From Perkinsus olseni (taxonomy: Eukaryota > Perkinsozoa > Perkinsida > Perkinsidae): a DNA stretch of 64,000 bases. Below are positions 1 to 9,482 of the stretch, piece after piece. Both the position numbers and the translations under genes were made by a program. A model generated the notes under the pieces. That model was not told the DNA's origin and did no database searches. It saw only the letters and a list, made by a program, of their open reading frames with translations. Each line of letters begins with the position of its first letter. Within the stretch, counting starts at the first letter, position 1. Where the stretch lies: assembly GCA_013115135.1 (NCBI GenBank), contig JABANP010000229.1, positions 1 through 64,000 of the forward strand, given 5' to 3'.

Positions 1-160
1 TGTGTATGCGAACACTGGAGCAATTGCTCACAGTGATGAGCTTTCATGCTAGGCTCCTACTGGACTCGCCTCACAGCTTCTAATAGTGAGTGATCGCCCG
101 CGAAAACCAGAGTCGGGTCGAACGGGGGGCACTTGTCTGAGAACGGGGAAAATTACCTAG
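1..160. other. Left flank, no gene seen
   Basis: No convincing coding stretch in any frame. Frames are interrupted by stops within about 30 codons. It lies outside the left inverted motif array, so it may be the DNA into which the Mutator-type element inserted. Confidence 0.5.
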
Positions 161-270
161 ATCCAAGATACTCTTCGTAATCCAAGCTATTCCCCTTAAA
201 CCAAGCTAATCGCACAGCAATCCAAGATTACGCACAACCCGGCGCGCCTGTGAACATTAAACCAAGCACG
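161..270 (+). repeat. Left terminal motif array of a putative Mutator-type transposon
   Basis: CCAAG occurs at 163, 182, 201, 222 and 262, mostly inside TAATCCAAG or TTAAACCAAG. The spacings are 19, 19, 21 and 40 bp. The same motif in reverse orientation occurs at 9478, 9459, 9440, 9421 and 9380, spacings 19, 19, 19 and 41. The innermost copies also share a following CAAGC-like segment. This mirrored layout is seen directly. Calling it a terminal inverted repeat is inference, since the outermost bases do not align well enough to fix the transposon end. Confidence 0.6.
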
Positions 271-1654
271 GCAAGCGAGCGAAGCGAGCTTGCAGAGAAA
301 ACACAGCCAAGTGTCATTTCATGTAGCGAAGGTCCTTCACTGGTGCAATACGCGGTGGGATTAGGACGGATGTACAGAGGTAGCTGTGATATTCTGACCC
401 ACTTTATGGGACTCAAGCTGGTCTATCGAGCATCAATCCGTGCGTAAGTGCTGCTGGTATCGCTGCTGGTATGAATCATGCTGTGTTCACCGCCATCGAT
501 GTTCTTATCTGGTGAACCAGAAGTGCTATCATAGTGATGTCTGATGCTCGGCAGAGGTTCACAAGTTCTGAACGATATGTTGATATGAAAATTGCTTTGT
601 CGTTAATACGGTAGGGCCGTACCGTACGTCGTACGGCGTACGGTATAGATTATTCTGTTGAGTCCGCCCCGACCGTGGGGTCTGAGCCACACTCTGGTGA
701 ACCTTTCAAGGTACACATTCGTAAATTACAAATTGTAATGTCTAAATAGCTGATTCCGTCCTGCTTCGATGAGGAACGACACCGAATCTAAGTGGCGGAC
801 GATAAGAAGATGGCAGACGAAAGATTGGATTCCAGATGGCGAAGCCCGGGCGTTGTTTTCTCAATCAGTTAGTCTCTTAACTCTTTAGTGCTCGAGTACA
901 GCTCTAGGCTCACCCCTTCGACCTGTTCAACGGCCGCAACGTAGGGCCAGGGTGTTTTCGAGTTTTCAGGACTTACGTTTTCGCTGTTTCCCTAAAACCG
1001 ACAGCCTTCGTACACGATCGTACCCTCTTCGGCAAGCTTATCTCGTCGTCAGATGAGGTCTTCTGGCCGTGATCTATTGACTGCTGGGACAATGGAATTC
1101 ATACGCCACTCGTTCCATCTTGCCGCAGGGGTTTGAGCTACCACTAGTTACTAGTAAACTTGCTTCCAAACTGGAAGCCTAACTATCATATACAACTTGT
1201 ATAATATAAGTATGCCTTCCGGTTATTCATACTTGATGCTTATTCTTAGTATTAGTAAGGAATGTGACAGGCATTCATGTGCTTAGGCTGGCAAACCGGG
1301 CGTGCGCTATTATCCTGCGCACTTTGCTGAGGGTACTTGAGGACCTTCGAGAGAGCGAGATGCATGCGTGTGTTCATTCGGCGTTGCATTGCCCAAGGAT
1401 TGACTCCCATATGATCTACCGCCAGAAGGATGAGGATGAGAGAATTCATTGACGAGGACGTTAGGGATGAGCTCTTCACTGGAGAGGATGGAAAGAGTAC
1501 TAAGTATCCGATTAGGTAGTGGCAGATGGATAGGGGTGGAAGCTCCGGCCTGGAGCGGGTCAACCTTACATCGTTATGCAGCATGAGTCTTTTTTCAAAT
1601 TTTGTTTAGTGCATTAGTGTGCGTCATTGTTTTGAGTTCACCGTGTGCACACCC
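271..1654. other. Non-coding stretch, no gene supported
   Basis: Only short open frames without recognisable composition are present. The notable content is a cluster of overlapping palindromes at 607-644 and a GAGCGAAGCGAGC-type segment near 275-290 that recurs near 34993-35008. If the transposon model is right, this is its subterminal non-coding region. Confidence 0.5.
607..644. repeat. Cluster of overlapping inverted repeats
   Basis: TACGG/CCGTA flank TAGGG. CCGTAC (622-627) and GTACGG (631-636) flank GTC. ACCGTAC (621-627) also pairs with GTACGGT (638-644). These are alternative, mutually exclusive hairpins. No function can be assigned. Confidence 0.7.
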
Positions 1655-2335
1655 TGAGTGCCCCCTTGGAGTGCACCTTGCTCGTATCTAGAGTGCCCCC
1701 TTGGAGTGCACCTTGCTCGTATCTAGAGTGCCCCCTTGGAGTGCACCTTGCTCGTATCTAGAGTGCCCCCTTGGAGTGCACCTTGCTCGTATCTAGAGTG
1801 CCCCTTGGAGTGCACCTTGCTCGTATCTAGAGTGCCCCTTGGAGTGCACCTTGCTCGTATCTAGAGTGCCCCTTGGAGTGCACCTTGCTCGTATCTAGAG
1901 TGCCCCTTGGAGTGCACCTTGCTCGTATCTAGAGTGCCCCCTTGGAGTGCACCTTGCTCGTATCTAGAGTGCCCCTTGGAGTGCACCTTGCTCGTATCTA
2001 GTGTGCCCCTTGGAGTGCACCTTGCTCGTATCTAGAGTGCCCCCTTGGAGTGCACCTTGCTCGTATCTAGAGTGCCCCCTTGGAGTGCACCTTGCTCGTA
2101 TCTAGAGTGCCCCTTGGAGTGCACCTTGCTCGTATCTAGTGTGCCCCCTTGGAGTGCACCTTGCTCGTATCTAGAGTGCCCCCTTGGAGTGCACCTTGCT
2201 CGTATCTAGAGTGCCCCCTTGGAGTGCACCTTGCTCGTATCTAGAGTGCCCCTTGGAGTGCACCTTGCTCGTATCTAGAGTGCCCCCTTGGAGTGCACCT
2301 TGCTCGTATCTAGAGTGTCCCCTTGGAATGCATTT
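1655..2335. repeat. 34/35-bp minisatellite, about 19 copies plus a degenerate one
   Basis: The unit begins GAGTGCCCCCTTGGAGTGCA and continues with CCTTGCTCGTATCTA. Copies differ mainly by four versus five C residues, with two copies carrying GTGTG in place of GAGTG. The last copy (about 2311-2335) is diverged. The array ends about 200 bp before the start codon of the coiled-coil gene. Confidence 0.95.
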
Positions 2336-2531
2336 TGTGTAGCTTCCACAGGACCCACCCCTTCTCTCCCTCCCGATTCCAGCCCGTGTTTGCCTATGCA
2401 TTTTTTCAGGGATGGGTCCGACACCGTGGCATGCACTCTATGCGGGTTACAGACTGTTTGCTTTGCAGTATTGACTTGCGTATTGCGTTGGAAATATGCT
2501 TGGGATGGTTACTCATGTTTCCTCCTCCTAT

Positions 2532-5277
2532 ATGACCCGAGGCAAACGACGTCGCGCTGTCGTTGAGCGGCATGTGAGAATCAAGCTGCTCTGTTGTTGC
2601 GGCTATGATGATAAGATCGCTTGTTTTAGATAGAAGAGAGTGAACAGCAAAAACAACAAATACATGAGCTCCAGCTGACCGTAGCCAAGCTTGAAGAACA
2701 AATTAAATCATGTGCAGCCATAGAGGCCGAGGTGAGGCTCACCTGATGAGCTCCATGGATCGAAATCTTTGAGCTATTGATGAGTTCTTCAGTTATCTAC
2801 TGTCGTCACCGTGACTCGAATTTATCCGTATCTATCTATCCGAATTTATCGTATCCGTATCTACCGTGCTGACTCGAATTAGCAGTGTTCTAACTCTACG
2901 AATTGTTAAATTAAGTCGACTATATACTCCGTGTCTGCAGTCGTGATCGAGTCGAGCTGCACGACTCACTTGTTCCATGATTTTCAATCATTCATTTAGC
3001 ATACGCATGCCTCGAATCTGAACTTTGGCAGATCATTTCTCTGAGCATCCACTGGTTTCAAATCTGTTATCCAGGTCGTAACCAGCCAGAGACCGGAACT
3101 GCTTGCGAACAGGTCGAGAAGCTGGCCGAACAGGTGGATAGCTTAAATCAGAAGCTACAAGTGAGTGAAGAAACCCTTTTTATGCATAGCTGTAGGCTGG
3201 CATCGTAGTGCAGATGTCAGAGCACGAGTTGAAGAATGCTACCATCCAAGCAGTCGCAGAAAAGGAAAAGCATGCTAAGGAATACAAGGTTGGTTGTGAA
3301 TGGCTTTTCGTCCCTTAACTATCATCCAACAGACGTGTGAAGCGACAGCGCGCCGAGCTGAGGAGCAATTGGCAATCGCTACCGACGCCCTAAATAAGGC
3401 GGAACACCGGACCAGAACGCTTGACAAAGAGGTCATATCCTACGCCTCCTGAATATACTGCAGGCCATTCCATCATACTCTTGTGATACAATTCGCATCA
3501 GCATCCGGCCGAACCTGCGGCCCGGCGAGCCGCATTGCCTCAGGTCCAAGGCCTTCGCGAGCAAGTGGAGGACCTGGATCGTGCCAGGAGTCAGTTGGCA
3601 GAATACAAAAGTCTACTAGACGATAGTGCTGTGGAGGTGTTGATAGCTCTACCCATCTTTGAAGTCTCGGTAGAGTAGTAGGCCATTTCTTCTTGTATGT
3701 AGATGGCAGCACTGAAGCAAGAGTTGGAGGCGTTGAATAAGGTCAAGGTATTATTGTATACACTGGTGGTTTTATCCGGTATGGTTCGTCTATCAGGTTG
3801 AGCAGGCTTGTCGAATTGAAGCGATGTGTGAGGAGAAGAAGCAGTTGCAACAGGAGATCGAAGAGCGACAGCAAGCGGTAGAATATTCTGTCTCGGAATC
3901 AATAATCTTTCGGCAGATCGACCAGTGCCACAGATACTGTAGTACAGTATCTCCTGTCTAGGTTGCTAACGCAGAAGCTTCGAGGCATAATTCAGAGTTA
4001 GATCTTGAAGAAACGAGGAACGCAATCAAGGAGAAAGATATTCAGGTAGCCTATGTCGAGTTCTCAGTAACACTGTGGTCTATCATTCCCCCTGCGTGAC
4101 ATACTGGCTTCCCCAGATACGAGATTTGATGGCCAAGAGTGAGCGAGACTCCGAAGCGGACAGAGGCTTGCAGGGGTAAGTTTGCGGTAGCTGACCTGAT
4201 GTTGCTTCGGTAGCGGTAGACTGCGTCGCTATTCCTAACAGAATGGAATATTCCATTCCGCACATGGCTGTGTTGTGCATAGGATTTCAAAGCAGTTGGA
4301 GGAGAAAATAACAAGTCTACTGAGTGCGGACGTCATCCTCGCTGAGCTTCGTAAGGAGGCTGAGAAAGTAGATCAATCACAGGTAGGTTTAGGATTGAAT
4401 GAGGGGCAATCCCGATGTGTTTTATGCGCATTATGAGTGGCGTGAATCAACAGTAGTGGCATGTGTTATTTGTATATCACCAGGTACCGGAGATCAGGAG
4501 ATCGAGTAGCGTGATTCAGAAACTTCAGAAAGATGATAGTTCCACTCGATCTTCCTGTGAAACCGAGGTAATGGGACTGCATTTGGCCTTCACAGGAAGC
4601 CCCCTTCAGTTAGAGTTCACTGATAGCATGTGTTAATCTCATGACCCAACAAAGGTTAGGACCGGTCCATCAGCGAATATCTATCTCAGGTGTTGTCTCA
4701 ACCTCTTCATCCGCTCGTTCCAGAGAGAAGTACGGCGTCAGGTGATTCGTCTCTGCGTGAAATTACCGATTTCATGATGGGAGGCGGCGAGCCGCTCGGT
4801 ACAGTAGGCGAGAGTCTAACTCACTCCTGTTCAATTCGCAAGTCAGCCGGCAGTTCTCGAGCTTCCAAAAAATCTCTCCTAAAGAAAAGATCTACCGGGC
4901 CGGCCGTCACTGCCACCCGGAAGCGCATGGGTCGGAAGCAGAATAATGAGCATATTGAGGGCGTTCTTGTTGCCTCTCCCAACCACAGCGTGGGACTGAG
5001 AGTGACATCAACTTTACCTGGAAGCGCCTCTGCTGTATACAGATTGAAAGTGAAGTCCACAACTGAAGTGGAGGGGAAATTGAACGAGAAGGGGGCCAAT
5101 TTAATTCTGCTCGAGTCTGGCGTGCTTGAGCGGTGGATGAAGAGCCGTAGTCGGGCCGCTCGGCTAGAAATCGAGACGGCCGAGGCCGTCGAATACATCA
5201 ATATTTCATGTGATGCAGAGGTCGTAGAACGTTGCGAGGCGGAGAGGCAGAGATCCAGAGGATCTGGGGCACGGTGA
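2532..5277 (+). CDS. 13-exon gene for a coiled-coil protein of unknown function (about 522 aa)
   Basis: Exons: 2532-2573, 2630-2731, 3086-3160, 3214-3288, 3333-3431, 3502-3636, 3703-3747, 3797-3877, 3962-4045, 4117-4175, 4283-4382, 4484-4567, 4690-5277. Every join keeps one frame across GT-AG introns. All junctions are phase 0 except the phase 2 intron 4176-4282. Introns are 44-122 nt except 2732-3085 (354 nt), which may hide an exon; the third exon's 5' edge is therefore least certain. The start is the ATG at 2532, giving a basic N-terminus (MTRGKRRR). Exons 2-11 encode Glu/Gln/Lys/Ala/Leu-rich helix of heptad character, such as EESEQQKQQIHELQ and EEKKQLQQEIEE, consistent with a long coiled coil. 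The last exon encodes a basic Ser-rich linker (GSSRASKKSLLKKR) and a 100-residue mixed alpha/beta-looking C-terminus with no motif I recognise. It lies tandem with the MULE transposase, 306 bp upstream of that gene's start. It could be a transposon accessory gene or a captured host gene. Confidence 0.75.
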
Positions 5278-5583
5278 ATCTGAGTCGAGCTGGGTGGCAC
5301 GCAGTGAATGCCACAAGTCATGAAGATTATCCCGTTTCAAATATGGTTTCCGCATAACTAGTTGTATTGCGTTTTCGGTCTTGTAAATATCATGTGGTTG
5401 AAAGAATGAAGCCACCTGTTTGCTGGGCCTCACAACTGTGGGACGTTACCTGCCCGGTGGTGTTAGATTCGAAGGTGAACAACGCGAACCTAGGTTACGG
5501 AATGTTAGTGCGTCGCGTTGCAGCGACATGGCTGCCCTGCGCGACTCCGTTCTCAGGCAGCTTCTCTATTCAAGGCACTGATA
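5278..5583. other. Intergenic spacer between the two spliced genes
   Basis: No extended open frame. It contains the 3' flank of the coiled-coil gene and presumably the promoter of the transposase gene. I see no recognisable promoter or polyadenylation motif. Confidence 0.5.
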
Positions 5584-8500
5584 ATGCCACCGAGACGCCA
5601 GTGGGAACAAGTTCGAGAGTTCGAAAGGTTTCAGCCTCGACCAGGAATCAATGTTTACGCGGACGCTATGATGCGGCTGCGCCTTGACCACCTCTACGTG
5701 AACGAGTTCAAAAACGAGGACAGAGGCGTTGCTCAGTACCGCTGCGTTGGCCATACTGGGTGCCCACGGAAGTATAAGGTTTCGCGGACGGGAGATACTG
5801 TGAAAGTGGAGAAGTGTGGTATGTGCACTAGGATGCGAATCTTATCTTAGCACCTGTCAGCTTCTTAGGTGAGCATGAAGGATCAGTTCCGATTCGCATG
5901 CGAGATCGACACCCTGCTCACATTGTCGACTTCATTATGCGAGAGGGGACCGTTTCACATGTTAATGCCTCGGCTATTCTCACCAACTTAGAAGTCTATT
6001 TTCCTGAATATGCTGGGAGAATAACTCGCTACCAGGTATGGACTTCACACTACATTACAGCAACTATAATATAGTTACTATATGGGGGTTGTCTCTTCAT
6101 GCCAGCGCGATACAGATTAATCCTCGTGACTCTGACCGTATTCAGGTTCAACGGCTATTGGACACGGCTCCGACTCGCTCGGGTGTTAACATGCCCAACA
6201 TCACCAATTATTACCAGCTTGATGGCGAGTTTGCCCCTCACCGGTTGACTAACGCCATGGTCCAGTTTATCCGTGAGGGCCGGGACCTCCAGGAAGAGTT
6301 TGTCTATCATGGCGGATACTGGGGAGAATCGCATTGGGCGGTAGTTTATGGCGGAGCAAGTAAGGCTGATGCTCTCGGCGACTCCCGGAATTCGTGCATG
6401 AACTCCAGAAGTGGCAGGTATGTTGTCTTCGTTACTCTGGTATATCGAGCATATGCCTGATGGTTTTGCTCTGTACATGGACGTTCAGAACAAAATACTG
6501 CGAGACGGTCTGAAGGTCGCCTGGATTGGATCAACTCGCGTTTGGTAGACAATAACTTCGGAGTCGAGTCATTTCATGAACAGCGAGCTCAGGTATAATC
6601 CTCTCAAGCGAGCATACAGCCACACCTTCGTTCCCTTCCTCTCTGCTATAATCGACGAAGAGTCAGCCGACGTATACAGGTTCATGTTGGAAAAGCTGGA
6701 TCTTCTAGTCCGAGTTCTGACATCGGGCGATCGCGACCTCAGAGACGTCGTGAACTTCTGCGTTCACGACGCTCACCAAGGGGCTCTTTCCGCATGCAGA
6801 GAAAAACTACCTGGAGTTCGGAATGGTGACGCGATTATAATCGCATTCATCGCACAATTGAGCCTTTCGTGTAGGTCGCTGTTATTATCACCTATCAAAG
6901 AACATTAAGGACAACGCCTCCAAACTGGGGGCTGCGTGTCCTCTGGTAGAGAGCTTCCATTGCGAAAGCGGAGAATGACCCTCAGTCAGGTGGAGAGACA
7001 CAAGTACTGGCTCCATGCTAGCCCAACAGACAAGCTGTATGGCACTCTGTCTGAGGCATTGATTGCATCGGTACAGCCCTTGAGTGGAAGGGGTGCAGCG
7101 TACCTCCGTAACACGTTGAATGTGGATAAGTATGGGTATCCCAACATTACTCTGGACGACGAGGGGTTATTTATTCCACGCAGGTTCTGAACAATATTGT
7201 CGAAACTTTCAACAAGACAATGGCGAAAATAGTCGGGAGGAAAAGGCTCGGAATTTCCGCGTTTGCGGCGCGCATAAAGGACGTAAGAAGATACTCGTAG
7301 CATTGTGGATAGGTGGACGAAAGGACTCTGAATTTCGACACAGCGTGTGATGCGATTAGGTTATCAACAGTATAAAACGCTCCAGCCCGCAGCACTTCGT
7401 CCGGAGGCCAATGACCATTAATGAGGGAGCTTACAGTCACGACTGTAAACTCCGTGGCACGAAGCTGCAAAGCAGGGGCTGCGTACATGAGGTAGCGACC
7501 GCTCACCAAACGTCTCAAATGCTACACCTAGAGAATCGTGTATCCCCTGATCCTTGACAGGTGACCAATATTGTCAGAGAACTGAGCGATGGAGACACAA
7601 GGGCAAGGTATTTCGCAATTGAAAACCACAGGCTGCAGGGAAGACTGAGGTCTTCGACGATGGACGAGGCTTTAGGTGTATATCTCCGCGCGATCATCCT
7701 AGATGACGTTGACGAGCGTGAGTCATTCGCTTGCATGCCGTAAGAAGCAGAAGCCGGTTGTTGCATGTCAGGGCTGCAGCTGCGCGAAGTGATGAGTAAT
7801 TACTACTGTTTTTATCTAGTGACCGCGATGGGTTTCGGAGAGCCTGGGAATGACCACAGCGTTGATGAACCCTCATGCACAGTAACGTGTAATTGTAAGG
7901 AGAGCCGAGATTGGGCTTTTTGTGGACATGGTTATGCAGTGGAGATCCTCTTAGGAAAATCTCCAAGGTAAGCTGACTATAGTACGACCCCACAAAGACC
8001 TTGTGATTCTACCATCCGCTACCATCAAACATTTTGACGGTCCCAAATTTACCCCTCACATAGTGTCGGCTGTCTTCGTAGGTACATTCCAGAACAGCGG
8101 AGGCTACCCGGCGTTCGTCGAGGACGCCCCACCGAGCGACGCATTCCACCACTTGCGAGGCACAACTCGGCAGTGTCAGCTCCTGGTAAATTCGATCTAC
8201 CGGTTCACTAAATCGTCCTCTCCCTCTGGCGTATCCCGCATGGTAACGGCCGTTCCGAATTACTACAAACTTATTGACAGATGTGCCCGAAGAAGAGAAT
8301 GAAGATGGTGCTCCCGGCGACCAAGACCTGGACAGTAAGACGACGTACTGCTCGACGAGTAGTGCTCGCACTACTGTATTACTGTCAGTATTACTCGAAA
8401 CCGAGATCAGCAGTCTTGAAGAATCGGATGAATCTGAAGAGTCGTGTGTTGATGATGCTGATAATGGACGAGAAGGTGGGCTCAGTATCATTCGCTACGT

Positions 8501-9208
8501 GATATCATATATTGTCACATTGTCACAATACCATTGTGCGCTCTGAAAAGTTGAAGAGTACTCACCGATCAAGACGGTGATGAAATTCACGGTGATGAAA
8601 AACGATCGATAACTGCTTACGGTCCTTTTTTAGGTGTAAACGACTCCAATTGCTGCGTTCGGTCCCAGGCAACTGAAGTCTACTCGGCACATAGCGCAAG
8701 TAGCGTGGCACCGACCCAGGGAAATGCTGGCTCGGAATCATCTGAATCACAACTAAATGATGCTGACAGTACCACGTGGAGCCGTAACGCTCTGTCCAAC
8801 CAGAGGGTTGTCAACGAGCATTCCCCCGATGCTGCGTCGCCGGTATCAGACCAGGATGATGCTGACAGCACCACGTGGAGTCGCAACGCTCTGTCCAACC
8901 AGAGGGTTGTCAACGAGCATTCCCCCGATGCTGCGTCGCCGGTATCAGACCAGGATGATGCTGACAGCACCACGTGGAGCCGTAACGCTCTGTCCAACCA
9001 GAGAGTTGTCAACGAGGTTGTCAACGAGCATTCCCCCGATGCTGCGTCGCCGGTATCAGACCAGGATGATGCTGACAGCACCACGTGGAGTCGCAACGCT
9101 CTGTCCAACCAGAGGGTTGTCAACGAGCATTCCGTCGAGGCTGCATCGTCAGTATCTAACCAGGATGACGCGGATAGTCCCTCGTGGAGTAGAAATGGTT
9201 CGATGTAA
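5584..9208 (+). CDS. MULE transposase, 13 exons (about 831 aa)
   Basis: Exons: 5584-5818, 5869-6035, 6116-6359, 6409-6544, 6593-6825, 6875-6945, 6990-7121, 7184-7282, 7561-7717, 7820-7967, 8082-8185, 8281-8475, 8634-9208. All junction phases agree and the frame stays open from the ATG at 5584 to TAA. Exon 1-2 gives a FLYWCH-like zinc finger (YRCVGHTGCPRKYKV, then GEHEG). Exons 4-8 form the MULE DDE core: a first Asp probably in LYMDVQNK, the second in VHDAHQGALSAC, the typical CYYHLSKNI, and Glu in NNIVETFNK. Exon 10 is a SWIM finger (CNC, then CGH). Exon 11 has the basic RRGRPTERRI tail common in MULEs. Exons 12-13 add an acidic Ser-rich region and 33-residue tandem repeats. Exon 3 could instead begin at 6146, and intron 7283-7560 is long enough to hide an exon. 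There are no stops or frameshifts, so the enzyme may be active. The first catalytic Asp is my weakest assignment. Confidence 0.8.
8755..9208 (+). repeat. Coding tandem repeats at the transposase C-terminus
   Basis: Four 99-bp copies plus a partial fifth encode DADSTTWSRNALSNQRVVNE followed by HSPDAASPVSDQD. The third copy has an in-frame 12-bp duplication (VVNEVVNE). The fourth and fifth are diverged. Low nucleotide divergence among copies 1-3 points to recent expansion, and all changes keep the frame. Confidence 0.9.
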
Positions 9209-9369
9209 ATCTTGAAATCATGTTCCTTTTCACAGCTACCCGGTTGTTCGTGTTATCAGTAATATATGCTGGGTCGAGGGCAGTAGGAAGGGAGGCTCTA
9301 TTGAGTTTCTGCTAGTGAGTATCATTCCACCTTATCTCGCTGCGAAGATTCCGCGTATGACTAAGTCAT
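9209..9369. other. 3' flank of the transposase gene
   Basis: A short non-coding segment between the transposase stop codon and the right motif array. Nothing recognisable in it. Confidence 0.5.
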
Positions 9370-9482
9370 GCTTGCTCCGCTTGGAATAAGGTAAGTTACA
9401 TTTCATCGTTCATGTCTTGTCTTGGTTTAACGGATGTTGCTTGGATTACAGCATTTTCCTTGGATTACCCCGCGATGCTTGG
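9370..9482 (-). repeat. Right terminal motif array, inverted relative to the left one
   Basis: CTTGG at 9380, 9421, 9440, 9459 and 9478, mostly in CTTGGATTAC or CTTGGTTTAA context, gives three exact 19-bp intervals and one of 41. It is the mirror image of the array at 161-270. The minus-strand frame of LINE A runs into it and ends at 9446. Confidence 0.6.

Larger units (their letters stand above)
161..9482 (+). mobile_element. Putative Mutator-like (MULE) DNA transposon, about 9.3 kb
   Basis: The span is bounded by the two mirrored CCAAG arrays and contains a full MULE transposase gene ending only about 170 bp from the right array. The right array lies where the reverse transcriptase reading frame of LINE A stops resembling its relatives. 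A missing 3' end is unusual for a LINE, since target-primed insertion normally truncates 5' ends, so insertion of this element into LINE A is a natural explanation. I could not find the 8-11 bp target-site duplication expected for Mutator elements, and the exact ends are not fixed. Confidence 0.5.

Noticed and set aside
1252..1584. A 110-codon minus-strand frame
   Set aside because: No recognisable domain, unremarkable composition, no splice-supported extension. Treated as chance.
1655..2335. CRISPR-like array
   Set aside because: Units are contiguous tandem copies without unique spacers, and the genome is eukaryotic.
6488..6592. Alternative reading DWINSRLVDNNFGVESFHEQ as transposase exon
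   Set aside because: It looks protein-like, with an Asp-containing motif, but cannot be joined in phase to the following exon. The 48-nt intron 6545-6592 gives a continuous frame instead.
9446..9482. C-terminal residues RGNPRKML as a real LINE A ORF2 end
   Set aside because: The relatives continue into RNase H. These codons are read from the CTTGG motif array and are a chance extension.
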